NCBI GenBank assembly: GCA_021646415.1 | Contig: SOEU01000007.1 | Location: 95,019-159,018, forward strand | Source: Candidatus Brocadia sp. | GTDB taxonomy: Bacteria; Planctomycetota; Brocadiia; Brocadiales; Brocadiaceae | Direction: 5' to 3' | DNA: 64,000 nt | Part shown: positions 18,507 through 27,959 of the stretch, piece by piece | How the letters are laid out: every line of letters begins with the position of its first letter | How positions within the stretch are numbered: position 1 is the first letter of the stretch | Notes under the pieces: model-generated | The model's database searches: none | Seen by the model: the letters and a program-made list of their open reading frames with translations, nothing else | What the model was told of the DNA's origin: nothing | Position numbers and translations under genes: made by a program

Positions 18507-19619
18507 TTATAGTTCCATACTTGTCTCTACACCAATTTCATCGGTATAAGTATAAGGCGGATAAGAATTCTCACTATCATTCTTACCCCTCTCACCCCTC
18601 TTACCATTCTTATCGGTCCTAATACTCGCACCCTCCCAATCGGCTTCCGGAACATTACCCGATACAAGTCCTGATGCTGTTACTCTAATCGAGGTACCAG
18701 ATCCATCGACATCGAGCTTGACCTTCCATGTAACGGTAACGCTCTCTCCGGCCTGAAGATGCCCAATATCGGTTCTGGACGAACCTTCCAGTAAGTACAT
18801 GTTTGTGGGTAAAATAATCTCTGCAAAGGTATCAAAGGCATAACATTCTGAGCAATCGAACGGTTGGGGACAGGGATAAGTAATTTCTGCTGTTACTTCG
18901 AGTACGGAACCAGCGGTTGTTTCACCGGTGGTGTGAATGGTAACCGTCCATGGCATCATTACTGCTCCCCAATAAGGGCGTGAAGTTCCGTATCCGGTAT
19001 AGTTCCATGCGTCTTCAAAGTCAGTCATGCTCCATGTGATAGTCCCATCAAGATTTGTCACTCTATTTAGGTCCCTACCCCATGGATCCAGAAAGTAAAC
19101 TTCTCCCTCCTCTTCATCATACCCCACAATCACCCGGTAATGCGCTGTATCATCATCTGGTGCATATTTCATGAATAAAACAACCGGAATATCTTGAGCA
19201 ATGAGTTCTTTAAGGCCTGACCACCAGAGAGTAACTGAAGAATAAGCAAAAGAGGCATAACCCAAGGGTCTTTCTGGATAACCCGATTGAGGAGCATGAT
19301 AGGGAAAGAATCTCCCCTGGGCACTGCTCAGATGACTGAAAAAACCTGCACGGACCATATCCCACGTATAAGTACCTATTGAAGAGGAGCGGGCAACATC
19401 TGCGATGGCCTTTTGATCGATATCCTCGCCCCAAAAATCGTATAATATCTCAAGGGCACCAGAACCGCAGGAGAGACCTGTTATTTGCTTGTGATACGGC
19501 ACATCAGGAATAAGATGCACTTTTGGTAAAGACGTCGTTTTCTCTGTACCATTCGCCAGATTATCAAAGCGAAAGATCATCAAAATCAATAATACAATGA
19601 ACCTGTTTTTGCTTCGCAT
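18507..19619 (-). CDS. Secreted C39-like (papain-fold) peptidase
   Basis: After a signal peptide, a C39-type domain begins with VPYHKQITGLSCGSGALEIL. The cysteine in GLSCGSGA is the likely nucleophile, HYRVIVGYD supplies the histidine and FLDPWG the third residue. The C-terminal half is beta-rich, resembling an Ig or carbohydrate-binding module, with a charged Lys/Glu segment near the end. ATG at 19619 is preferred over one five codons upstream because GGGGGTG lies at a proper distance. No ABC transporter with a leader peptide is adjacent, so a role in cell-surface proteolysis is more likely than bacteriocin processing. Confidence 0.75.
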   Translation of the reverse strand: MRSKNRFIVLLILMIFRFDNLANGTEKTTSLPKVHLIPDVPYHKQITGLSCGSGALEILYDFWGEDIDQKAIADVARSSSIGTYTWDMVRAGFFSHLSSAQGRFFPYHAPQSGYPERPLGYASFAYSSVTLWWSGLKELIAQDIPVVLFMKYAPDDDTAHYRVIVGYDEEEGEVYFLDPWGRDLNRVTNLDGTITWSMTDFEDAWNYTGYGTSRPYWGAVMMPWTVTIHTTGETTAGSVLEVTAEITYPCPQPFDCSECYAFDTFAEIILPTNMYLLEGSSRTDIGHLQAGESVTVTWKVKLDVDGSGTSIRVTASGLVSGNVPEADWEGASIRTDKNGKRGERGKNDSENSYPPYTYTDEIGVETSMEL

Positions 19620-19726
19620 ATCTTTCACCCCCATTCAATAATATTTTTGTGAGAGGATCATACCTAGAATGCTACAGCAATTATTTCGAAATAGAAAAAT
19701 TCGAATTGATTTTCTTCCTTTTTATG

Positions 19727-21895
19727 TTAATTTTCGCTCGATAATGGAATAAACTCTCGTGTAATGTTACTTTTCGTATTTGATAGATGCGTATTTTTCT
19801 GCCTCAATAAGTTTGTAATTTCTTCAGCCTTCATAGGACTGTATAACAGGTAGCCCTGTATATAATCACACTGATACAACCGCAACAATTCCAACTGCCT
19901 TTGCGTTTCCACCCCCTCTGCAATTACCTTTATTTTAAGGGAGTGCGCCATGTCTATGATAGCTTTGACAATTGCTGAAGCATCTGTATTAATGGCAATA
20001 TCTAAAATTAAAGACCGATCAATTTTTAATGTACTGAACGGAAGATTTTTCAGGTTATGTATTGAAGAAAAACCGATGCCAAAATCATCCATCATGAGCT
20101 GTATTTTCATATCATTCAATTCTTTAAATATTTCGAGGACTAGCTCTTTGCTTTCCATGACCGTACTTTCGGTAATTTCCAATTTAAAGACATCGGCCGA
20201 CAACCCGGTGTTTTTAATTGTTGTCCTGACCAGTTCCGGTAATTCCTTGTGTCGAAGTTGTAAGGCTGATACGTTAACACTAATAATTATATTTGAAAAT
20301 CCCATGTCATGCCACACCTTGTTTTGAGCACACGCATTTTGTATTACCCAATGACCGATTTTATCGATCATTCTGGTTTCCTCTGCCAGCGGGATGAACT
20401 CATCAGGCAGAATTAAACCACGTTGAGGATGCTGCCAGCGAATGAGTGATTCCAAACCAACAATCTCATCACGTGTTGATGACACAATGGGTTGATAATA
20501 AATTACTAATTCTGAGTGTTCAATAGCACGCCAGAGATCGGCTTCTAACTGTAAATAATTCATTGCCTTGGCATGCATTTCCGTATTAAATATCACATAC
20601 CGTGCTTTACCATGCATCTTTGCCCGGTACATTGTTATATCAGCGTCCCTCAGGATATCCTCCGGGCGATTATAAAATTCGCCTTTTAAGACAATTCCAA
20701 TACTTGCCGAGGCAACTATTCTATGGCCATCAAGAATGAAAGGCTCCTTCAAGGCTTCCAGGATTCTTTCTGCCACAAATTTTGCGTTAAAATTGTCATC
20801 TATATTATCAAGAAGAATTGCAAATTCATCTCCTCCAAAACGAGCAACGGTATCTGACTTCCGCAAGCACTCTTCCAGTTTTTTCGCGATTAAGATCAGT
20901 AATTTATCACCCACAAGATGACCGAGGCTGTCATTTACAACCTTGAAACGGTCAAGATCAAGAAATAATACCGAAAATAAACAGTTTTTATCTCTTTTTG
21001 CATGCTCAATTAATCGCTCCAAACGCTCCATAAAAAGATTCCTGTTGGGCAGGTTCGTCAACGGATCGTGAAATGCAGTGTGTCTCAGTTGATCACGATA
21101 TACTCGTAAACGTTCGATCATATGGTTGAAAGCACACGCAAAATCTGAAATTTCATCATTCGTGTAAACGGTAATATGCTGTTCGAATATTCCTTCAGAA
21201 ATTTTTTTTGTTGCTAAATTCAACTTCTTGAGAGGGGCGGTAATTTTTTTTGTAAGAAATAAAGTGAAAATAACCCCTACGAAGACAAAGAGAGAGGTAA
21301 AAACTAATGCAGACATCTGGAATTGGTTTATTCTTTTATGAAGATTTTCAAGGGACAATCCAAGTTGAATGTATCCTATAATCTCCGGATTTGTATTTTT
21401 TTGATTGGTTACCAATGTATCTGTTGGTTTTTTGTCGGGAACGATAATCACAGGAGACAGAACGTCAATATACCGTTTTCCATCTTCTTTATTGACGAAT
21501 TCTTTATACAGTATTTTTCCTTGTGAACCGGAATCTATGAAACTCACGGCAGGTGATGGGGGAATTTTTAGCCCACATTTAAAGCTTTTGTGCATGAGTA
21601 GCTTTTTATCTTTATTGAGAAGGCATACATAAGCAACATCTTCATCTACTTCCAGACTCTCAACGATCTGTTTCATAGATTCTTTATCCCCTGTATAGAT
21701 GCAATATTCACTTGATTGAGATGCCATGCTGGCAATAACTAAGCCATGTCTTACAAGGTTGTTGTATTTGTAAGAAACTACATTGTGTATAAGAAAAAAG
21801 CTGATTCCTGCCGAAGTCACCAGGATAATGAGAATGGTTAAAAGATTAAATTTGGTTGCTATGCTAATTCGTCTCTTTGCTTTTGAGGCAAACAT
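19727..21895 (-). CDS. Membrane GGDEF-EAL protein (c-di-GMP synthase/phosphodiesterase)
   Basis: The 722-residue protein has an N-terminal helix (about 15-35), a periplasmic sensor domain, a second helix (about 190-212), a HAMP-like linker, GGDEF and EAL domains. The active site ARFGGDEFAILLDN is intact, and RKSD five residues before GGDEF fits the inhibitory I-site. The EAL domain reads GLESLIRW instead of EAL or EVL but keeps DDFGIGFSS, LKIDRSL and VIAEGVETQ. Both activities are therefore possible. The gene ends an operon with a TonB receptor and a periplasmic binding protein, whose ligand it may sense. Confidence 0.92.
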   Translation of the reverse strand: MFASKAKRRISIATKFNLLTILIILVTSAGISFFLIHNVVSYKYNNLVRHGLVIASMASQSSEYCIYTGDKESMKQIVESLEVDEDVAYVCLLNKDKKLLMHKSFKCGLKIPPSPAVSFIDSGSQGKILYKEFVNKEDGKRYIDVLSPVIIVPDKKPTDTLVTNQKNTNPEIIGYIQLGLSLENLHKRINQFQMSALVFTSLFVFVGVIFTLFLTKKITAPLKKLNLATKKISEGIFEQHITVYTNDEISDFACAFNHMIERLRVYRDQLRHTAFHDPLTNLPNRNLFMERLERLIEHAKRDKNCLFSVLFLDLDRFKVVNDSLGHLVGDKLLILIAKKLEECLRKSDTVARFGGDEFAILLDNIDDNFNAKFVAERILEALKEPFILDGHRIVASASIGIVLKGEFYNRPEDILRDADITMYRAKMHGKARYVIFNTEMHAKAMNYLQLEADLWRAIEHSELVIYYQPIVSSTRDEIVGLESLIRWQHPQRGLILPDEFIPLAEETRMIDKIGHWVIQNACAQNKVWHDMGFSNIIISVNVSALQLRHKELPELVRTTIKNTGLSADVFKLEITESTVMESKELVLEIFKELNDMKIQLMMDDFGIGFSSIHNLKNLPFSTLKIDRSLILDIAINTDASAIVKAIIDMAHSLKIKVIAEGVETQRQLELLRLYQCDYIQGYLLYSPMKAEEITNLLRQKNTHLSNTKSNITREFIPLSSEN

Positions 21896-21898
21896 AAC

Positions 21899-22849
21899 TT
21901 ATTCCTCAAAAATTTTATATGCATTACGAATCTGTTTTTCCTGAATCTCTATCTTCATATATCTGGCTGTTCTCAGATTCAGGGTATAAAGTAACTTTCG
22001 AGGGAAAGATAGAGGTACAGAATTCACCCCTGCACCCCGTATAATTTCAATAGCCTTCTCTCCACATTGCACCCCTATATCATGAAAATCATATTCTAAG
22101 GCGTAAAGAGCTCCTGCCTTTACCCAGGTGGAAGAAAGACCACAGAATGGTATACGGTTTCTAAATGAAAAAAGCAGGATTTGTTTAGCTGTTAGCGAAT
22201 TAAATACAAGCGGGTCATTTATTCCCCACAAAACATCTGCATTATTTGCTAAGGTTTTGAGTGCATTGGGAATATCTTTTGGTGTACGAATCTTCACAGG
22301 GTAAAGATCGAGCCCCATTTTTCTTGCTATTTCCTCAGCACATCGAATCTTTTTTTGATTTTCCAACGGGTTGTACATGACGCCGATTTTTCTTGCCTCC
22401 GGGAGGAAACTCTTTAACCAATAATACTGTGTTTCTATCGGAAAGTCGAGTATTACCCCGGTGGCGTTACGTGCATGCTTTATCGTACCTTCGTCGAGAA
22501 TAAGGGTAGCAACAATTGGTACGTCAATAAATACCTTGAGAGCCTCCTCAGTTGGAGTAGTTCCAATGGTAAATATCAAACTAGGTTTATTTTTTTTGAT
22601 TTTCTGAAAGATTTTTGATATCAGCACATTCTCACCTTCCATCTCATAGATATCACATTTCGCCTGTATTTTTTGTCCCATAATATAATTTTGAAAACCT
22701 TCGAACACGTCTGTATAAGGTGATTCATTGCGACTAACAATCACGGCCATTTGCAACACATCCGCTGGGATTTTATGAATAGTTATACAGAAGGCGAATA
22801 TTATAATTATAGCTGCTTTGAGAATAGTAGGAATTTTGCATCCGTGCAT
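21899..22849 (-). CDS. ABC-type periplasmic substrate-binding protein (COG2984-like)
   Basis: The 316-residue protein has an N-terminal signal helix, then AVIVSRNESPYTDVFEGF, IGTTPTEEAL and KIGVMYNPLENQKK, as in ABC binding proteins of the COG2984 type. No permease or ATPase lies beside it. It is three bases from the GGDEF-EAL gene and just downstream of a TonB receptor, so it is better read as a ligand-binding input for the c-di-GMP enzyme than as a transporter part. Confidence 0.8.
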   Translation of the reverse strand: MHGCKIPTILKAAIIIIFAFCITIHKIPADVLQMAVIVSRNESPYTDVFEGFQNYIMGQKIQAKCDIYEMEGENVLISKIFQKIKKNKPSLIFTIGTTPTEEALKVFIDVPIVATLILDEGTIKHARNATGVILDFPIETQYYWLKSFLPEARKIGVMYNPLENQKKIRCAEEIARKMGLDLYPVKIRTPKDIPNALKTLANNADVLWGINDPLVFNSLTAKQILLFSFRNRIPFCGLSSTWVKAGALYALEYDFHDIGVQCGEKAIEIIRGAGVNSVPLSFPRKLLYTLNLRTARYMKIEIQEKQIRNAYKIFEE

Positions 22850-22869
22850 GTTGAATGTTCTCTGGCAAA

Positions 22870-24942
22870 TTAAAATGCATACGTAACCTTAATTCGAAAT
22901 GTCCTGCCGTCCTGTTCGATGGTATCCTGCACGTGTTCTTCTCCACCGGGATCTTCGTATTCCTTGTTAAATAAGTTAAAAACGCCTCCTGAAACTTCCA
23001 ATGTTTTAAAAATATTACGACTGTACAGTGTTACGTTAGTGATAAAAAAGTCTTCCGCAAATCTGCGAGAAAGTGTTTCTCTTTTGCTCGTATACTGTTC
23101 TTCTCCGCTTAAAAAAAGTTTTCTCTTTATCAGCGGAATAATCATATTGAGCTTGGCCAAATGTTTAGGAGAATTTACCAGAATTTCCCCGGTCTTATCG
23201 TCCTCGGTTTCCTGGATGGTATAACTGATCCTTCCCTCAAAACCACTTTCCCATTTTGCTTCCAATTCAGATTCAATACCTTTTGCACGAACCTTATCGA
23301 TATTATCAAACACGAGGAGACCGTCTCCAGGGTCAGTTTTTAAGGCAATGAGATCGTCAATTGAATTATAAAAACCAACAATTGTCCCACGAAGGTGCTT
23401 TCCAAAGTACTGTTCGTAAATGATTTCATAGGTATCGATGGTCTCAGGGTCAAGATGGGGACTGTGCTTCTGCGAAGTGTCATCATGGTAGTAAAGTTCG
23501 TAGGCATTTGGCGCGCGGAATGCCCGGCCATATGCAAACTTAAACGTTGTCTTCTCATAGGGGTTGTAAATCAACGCAGCACGGGGACTGACGGCGCTTC
23601 CAAAGGTATAAAAATAATCAAAACGGGCACCGGCATTTAAAGTCAAATAGTCTGTAATGGCATATTCATCCTGTAGATAAGCTGCCCAATACTGCGTGTC
23701 ACGTTTGTCATCGAGAATTTCACGTCTAATTCCGGGAAATGTACCCACTCTTATATGATTAAAGGCATGCTGGTCCTGCTGTATGCTATACCGATAATCC
23801 AACCCGAACGTGCTTTTGTGCTTTTCGAGAAGGATTTTGGTCAATTGCACCTCTCCTTGCAACCATTGGCTATCAACATCATCAGTAGTTTTTATTGATC
23901 CGGGTAATTCATTTGAAAAATAATCGTCATTATAATCGTAAAAATTGTAGTTGAGCCTGGCCAGAAAATTTAATTGGTCATCAAATATGCGTTCGTACTT
24001 CAGATCCGCCCAGCCCCGCTCGTCAGCAGCAAAAAAACGCTCATTAAATCTTGTATCAAATGGAGCAGTTGGAACAACTTTTTCCCTTTGGTGATAATTT
24101 AACTGCAAAGTTAAATCATGGAAGAAAAAGCTACTAAAAAGATTTTTAAATCGGTCATTATCAAGGTCTTCTGCAATACCGTTGTTGTTTTTAGGATTGT
24201 CGAATTCTTTGAAGAACAATCGGTCGTCCCCTTCACTGCTATAGTAAGAACCAGAAAATAACATCTCCAGACCATTCTGAAATTTATCACCGTAACTCAC
24301 ACGGGTCTTATATGTCTCAAAACGGCCTGCCGCTCCTGAAGTCTCAATACCCTTGAAATCTCTGCCCCGCCTGGTAATTACATTGATAACTGCAAAAAAT
24401 GCATTTGTGCCGTACAGGGAAGAACCCGGCCCACGGATGATCTCTATACGTTCAATGAGATCGATATCGATGGGAAAATCCGTGCCTATAGGCGCCTGTT
24501 CATAGATAGCGTCATTAATTCGGTGTCCATCGATAAGGAGCAGGATACGGGTATTGTAATCTCCGGGCAGTCCAAAACCCCTTACCCCAAGGTAATGATA
24601 GTTTCTATCATAGGTAACATGGAATCCTCGTACACTCCGTAAAATCTCAGCAAAATTTAGATAACCATATTTTTTGATCTCATCCGCCGTTATAATAGTG
24701 ACTGAAGAAGGCGCTTCTGTCAACTTTTGCTCATATTTGGCGGCACTATACACTGAAGGAATCTCTTGAAAAAGAATCATCTCTTCGCTTACAGGTGCCG
24801 ATTCTAAGGATAGTTCCGATTCTGCCAGACACTGATAGGGTAAAAAACAAAGAATGAAGAGAGTGATGATGAAAAATCTCTGGAATTTCCCATTTCCTTT
24901 AGAAAAGAAAATAGTTTTCTTTCTGCTGTAAGGAGGTAACAT
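22870..24942 (-). CDS. TonB-dependent outer-membrane receptor
   Basis: The 690 residues have a signal peptide, a plug domain (SVTIITADEIKKYGYLNFAE ... RIEIIRGPGSSLYGTNAFFA) and a long beta-barrel ending in the aromatic residue F, as expected for BamA recognition. The size and plug resemble vitamin B12 and siderophore receptors. The ligand is unknown. No cobalamin-riboswitch box was seen in its leader. It is the first gene of the operon with the binding protein and GGDEF-EAL protein. Confidence 0.93.
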   Translation of the reverse strand: MLPPYSRKKTIFFSKGNGKFQRFFIITLFILCFLPYQCLAESELSLESAPVSEEMILFQEIPSVYSAAKYEQKLTEAPSSVTIITADEIKKYGYLNFAEILRSVRGFHVTYDRNYHYLGVRGFGLPGDYNTRILLLIDGHRINDAIYEQAPIGTDFPIDIDLIERIEIIRGPGSSLYGTNAFFAVINVITRRGRDFKGIETSGAAGRFETYKTRVSYGDKFQNGLEMLFSGSYYSSEGDDRLFFKEFDNPKNNNGIAEDLDNDRFKNLFSSFFFHDLTLQLNYHQREKVVPTAPFDTRFNERFFAADERGWADLKYERIFDDQLNFLARLNYNFYDYNDDYFSNELPGSIKTTDDVDSQWLQGEVQLTKILLEKHKSTFGLDYRYSIQQDQHAFNHIRVGTFPGIRREILDDKRDTQYWAAYLQDEYAITDYLTLNAGARFDYFYTFGSAVSPRAALIYNPYEKTTFKFAYGRAFRAPNAYELYYHDDTSQKHSPHLDPETIDTYEIIYEQYFGKHLRGTIVGFYNSIDDLIALKTDPGDGLLVFDNIDKVRAKGIESELEAKWESGFEGRISYTIQETEDDKTGEILVNSPKHLAKLNMIIPLIKRKLFLSGEEQYTSKRETLSRRFAEDFFITNVTLYSRNIFKTLEVSGGVFNLFNKEYEDPGGEEHVQDTIEQDGRTFRIKVTYAF

Positions 24943-25370
24943 GTTCAGTTATACATGTTATAATGGTGTATAAAGATTTTAAAGATTAGGGTGAATGGTT
25001 TTCATCGATATAATTTATGATACTTATGTGTCCAACTTTAATTATTTCAGTTTTTATTGGCCGAATTACATTTTTGTACGTAAACATAATTGAACATTAT
25101 CCGATAGTACAATTCAAGCAAAATATCAGATTATTCGCAAAAACGATCAAATATGTACATCAATTACCCAAAGTTGTCTAAGCCATTTTTCTCAAGTTAG
25201 TTTTGACAAGCGAGAAAAATTTGTTTGTAATTATGAGTAGTTTCTTATTATGCTTTTATTCAAAACTATAGGTAGTGTTTCGAATCCACTCCTCACATCT
25301 CGGGCGTTTTCATATATAAAGACTTCGCCAGCTTTTGTATTCGAATGAATTTTTTTAAGGAGCTTACGTT
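24943..25370. other. Divergent AT-rich intergenic region
   Basis: This 428-bp region lies between the TonB-receptor operon (minus) and the jelly-roll protein (plus). It carries the promoter at 25203-25231; nothing else was seen. Confidence 0.7.
25203..25231 (+). promoter_or_regulatory. Strong candidate sigma-70 promoter
   Basis: TTGACA (25203-25208), a 17-nt spacer and TGTAAT (25226-25231), one mismatch to consensus in all. It would give a leader of roughly 130 nt before the gene at 25371. Confidence 0.65.
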
Positions 25371-26060
25371 ATGAAAAAATTATTTGTGATGTTGGTCGTT
25401 TGTCTGTCGAATTCATTAATTTCTGGTTATACCCATGCACAGCAGGGGCAAAAAATTACAGCTTCAGAAATCCTTGGTGAAAGGAAGGAATGTTACTTTG
25501 ATGATGATAAAGCAGATGTGATACCCATTGGGTTTCAAAGTGCTCTTACGGGAAAGGGAGAACCAGGACGTTGGGTAGCCAAGAAGATTGAACATGCCCC
25601 CTCAGCCGATAATGTGGTTGTACAAACCAAATTGGATGACACGGATTATCGTTTTCCACTCCTGATACTCGACGGGGTGTCGTATAAAGATTTTATGGCG
25701 TTTGTAAAATTGAGGGCTATCAGTGGGAAGGCCGATCAGGCCGGCGGGCTGGTCTTCAGATATAAAGACAATAATAACCATTACGTGCTCAGGGCCAATG
25801 CCTTAGAAAATAATGTACGGTTATATACAGTAATTAATGGGAGTCGAAGGCAGATCGCAGGTAAAAACATAAAGGTGCCGTCGAACGAATGGCACTTATT
25901 AAAAGTTATTTGTAAGTCAGACAAGATTCAATGTTTTTTTAATAATACAAAGGTGTTTGAGGTGTCGGATGATACCTTCGACAGCGGGAGTATAGGACTC
26001 TGGACAAAATCGGATTCCTACACATATTTTGACGATCTGGTGATGCAGGAAATGAAATAA
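25371..26060 (+). CDS. Secreted jelly-roll (DUF1080/LamG-like) protein
   Basis: The 229 residues have a signal peptide (cleavage near THAQQ) and a concanavalin-like beta-sandwich: GGLVFRYKDNNNHYVLRAN, NEWHLLKVICKSDKIQCFFN and the terminal SIGLWTKSDSYTYFDDLVM are typical of DUF1080-type domains. These bind or hydrolyse carbohydrates. No catalytic assignment is possible. AAGGAG precedes the ATG. A palindromic repeat follows the gene. Confidence 0.8.
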   Translation: MKKLFVMLVVCLSNSLISGYTHAQQGQKITASEILGERKECYFDDDKADVIPIGFQSALTGKGEPGRWVAKKIEHAPSADNVVVQTKLDDTDYRFPLLILDGVSYKDFMAFVKLRAISGKADQAGGLVFRYKDNNNHYVLRANALENNVRLYTVINGSRRQIAGKNIKVPSNEWHLLKVICKSDKIQCFFNNTKVFEVSDDTFDSGSIGLWTKSDSYTYFDDLVMQEMK

Positions 26061-26145
26061 TGCGCTGTATAGAGACGTCCGACTGGGCGGTCTCTACTGG
26101 TAAATTGCTTGAGACTAAAGCACGGACAAACAAGCTTGTCCATGC

Positions 26146-26208
26146 CCCCCTAGTTTAAGGGGGATTTCCTCAAGTCCCCCTTAAACTAGGGGGATTCAGG
26201 GGGTTGTC
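26146..26208. repeat. Palindromic intergenic repeat
   Basis: A perfect 19-bp inverted repeat (26146-26164 and 26175-26193), C/G runs around TAGTTTAAG, is followed by attcagggggttgt. A similar tail occurs at 32444-32460, placing both in one family. It may also end transcription of the upstream gene, but there is no T-run. Confidence 0.8.
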
Positions 26209-26312
26209 GACCGCTATGTTTCCAGCTTTTGAAATTCCTTAAACGTTTAAATTAGCGCTTATGGCAACAAAGGCAGGTAATATATTTATACGTTACAGCG
26301 CCACATTATAAC

Positions 26313-26918
26313 ATGTGGAAAAGTCCGGTACTATTGGCGTTATTTATTTTATCAGAACTTTTTGTACCTGCTGAAGTCTTTGCACTAAGACCCTTTGTCA
26401 CAACGGATGCGGACGTGGCCGAACCAAATGCAATCGAAATAGAATTAGGGATATTTGGACTGCATGAACAAAAACATCCAGGCCCTGATGAAATAACACC
26501 GGAGATACCAAGCATTCGTTTCAATTATGGACTACCATGGGATAGTGAGATTGTACTAGAGACTGTAGGTGAACTCATTGATAACGAATATACGGGTACG
26601 CTGGGCATAAAGGAGAAGCAATTTGCCAATACGGCAGGTTTTTATAAGAAGGTCTGGTGGTGCGGTAGTGATTGGATACCCAACTTTGCTATTGAAACGG
26701 GTATTGTATTTCCCACAGAAAAAGATACTTCAGGGTTGGACTTTGAGGGCACTGGCATCTTTTCATGGTATCTCAGAAAACTTACCTGCCATCTGACACT
26801 GGGCGGAGGCACAGAGAAAGAAGCCTTTGAACACAATACACGTGGCCTTTTTATTTACGGTATCATAGTAGATGTACCCATTCCCCAGTATAAAAAACTC
26901 CATCTTGTAACGGAATAG
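26313..26918 (+). pseudogene. C-terminally truncated outer-membrane protein
   Basis: The 201-residue frame has a signal peptide and reads RPFVTTDADVAEPNAIEIEL, GLPWDSEIVLE and LHLVTE, the start of a transporter-like outer-membrane barrel family. Such proteins usually continue for several more strands after an LHLV-type strand. Here the frame stops immediately and the following DNA codes in another frame for an unrelated C-terminus. I infer a deletion that fused two genes. The protein may be expressed but is probably not a full barrel. Confidence 0.6.
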
Positions 26919-27043
26919 AGCGGGGAAAAGGTGCAGATGTATTAACCATTGATGCCATAAAAGGTATGGATGTTAATTATCATGACGTTGCAAAGAAGTT
27001 AGAAGAGATTGGAGAATTTCTTAAACAATGGGCGGGTTATTAA
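26912..27043 (+). pseudogene. C-terminal relic of an unidentified gene
   Basis: A 43-codon open stretch with no start codon reads ADVLTIDAIKGMDVNYHDVA, continues with KKLEEIGEFLKQWAGY and stops. The composition looks like real protein. It overlaps the end of the truncated barrel gene in another frame, so it marks the other side of a deletion junction. Family not recognised. Confidence 0.45.
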
Positions 27044-27268
27044 TTATTTCTCTCTATTTTCCGTGCCCTGCACCATAATTACAGTAATAATATTCTTCTT
27101 CTTGAAAAGTGGGTATCTCATTCATCACTCTCACACACTCCTTGCCTTATCCCGCCTGTACTTCACCAGCTTACAGCAGACCTTGTTGTATTCGTTCCGG
27201 AGCATACTGAAAGTATCAAAGACACAGCATCTAATATTTTGCAATCAGAAATAGTACCGTGTTCTCAG
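27044..27268 (+). other. Non-coding stretch with a possible gene remnant
   Basis: No intact gene. From about 27150 one plus-strand frame reads VLHQLTADLVVFVPEHTESI without a start codon. LVVFVPE is reminiscent of NIF3-like proteins, but this is too short to assign. Confidence 0.25.
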
Positions 27269-27472
27269 TTAAGCAACTTCAGACAACTCAAGTTTGTAAA
27301 GGGTTTTTATCGGAATTTTCTTTGCAGCATCCAGTATCTCTATCGCAACGATCTCATTTCTCGCTGAGGTGTGTAGAATGACCCCTTCTGCTATTTCTAT
27401 AGCACCATCCGGTTTTTTCGAAGACATCTGAATGTATGCGGCATCAACCTCTTTATCATATTTGACTTTCAT
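27269..27472 (-). CDS. DUF2283 family protein
   Basis: The 67-residue protein starts MKVKYDKEVDAAYIQMS and contains GVILHTSARNEIVAIEILDA, the DUF2283 pattern. GGAGGTGAACC precedes the ATG. DUF2283 genes typically follow DUF4258 genes, as here, in pairs that resemble toxin-antitoxin modules; function unproven. Confidence 0.88.
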   Translation of the reverse strand: MKVKYDKEVDAAYIQMSSKKPDGAIEIAEGVILHTSARNEIVAIEILDAAKKIPIKTLYKLELSEVA

Positions 27473-27475
27473 GGT

Positions 27476-27604
27476 TCACCTCCAATGCTTCTTTTTATTT
27501 TCCTCATTATCAATGAAATCAGGCTCTTCTATGGTCTCTATTATATCTTTTTCAGATATTTTGTATAGCATTAGATTGTTTTTAGCATGCCTTGATAGTT
27601 TCAT
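27476..27604 (-). pseudogene. Truncated DUF4258 protein (42 aa)
   Basis: From ATG 27604 the frame reads MKLSRHAKNNLMLYKISEKD and ends after KKKHWR at 27476, three bases before the DUF2283 start. This matches only the N-terminal part of DUF4258 proteins, which are usually 80 residues or more with a C-terminal strand region. The end of the frame also contains the Shine-Dalgarno of the next gene. I infer an internal deletion that kept the coupling to DUF2283. Confidence 0.6.
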
Positions 27605-27820
27605 CTTAAACGCTTCTTGCCTTATCCAGCTGTTCTTTACCAACTTGCAAAAAAGCTATCTCGGCCTTAACTTGAGATTTTTATATTTTCATTATAGCTT
27701 TTTGTCTCAATTTATCATATACAATAACCACTCTCAATCCTATTTTCCTAAAATTCTATCATAATCGTCCGTAAATTTAAGGTTGTCTCTTATTCATATT
27801 CGGGATAATATTTATTGCAT
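27605..27820. other. AT-rich stretch without a gene
   Basis: No convincing gene. A short motif near 27617 (cttgccttatcc and following bases) resembles 27142-27175, which suggests degenerate copies of a common ancestor. Confidence 0.4.
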
Positions 27821-27922
27821 ATGCAGAAGAAATTGAAATTGGGATTTTTCTTTGCACTCTTTCTCTTTATCACCTTTCTACCCGTTGTGTGGATGTTCGG
27901 AAGCTCTCTCTATGAGGAATGA
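27821..27922 (+). pseudogene. Relic of an ABC transporter permease N-terminus
   Basis: A 33-codon frame begins MQKKLKLGFFFALFLFITFL and stops after WMFGSSLYEE. A basic start, one hydrophobic helix and a polar turn are what an ABC-import permease N-terminus looks like. An ABC ATPase relic lies 38 bp downstream, which supports the reading. Alone it would be weak. Confidence 0.45.
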
Positions 27923-27959
27923 AAAATATCGTTTATTTATTACCGGGATATTTTTTTGA

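Noticed and set aside
25270..25290. tRNA T-loop-like TTCGAATCC
   Set aside because: No acceptor stem, anticodon arm or matching 5' half around it.
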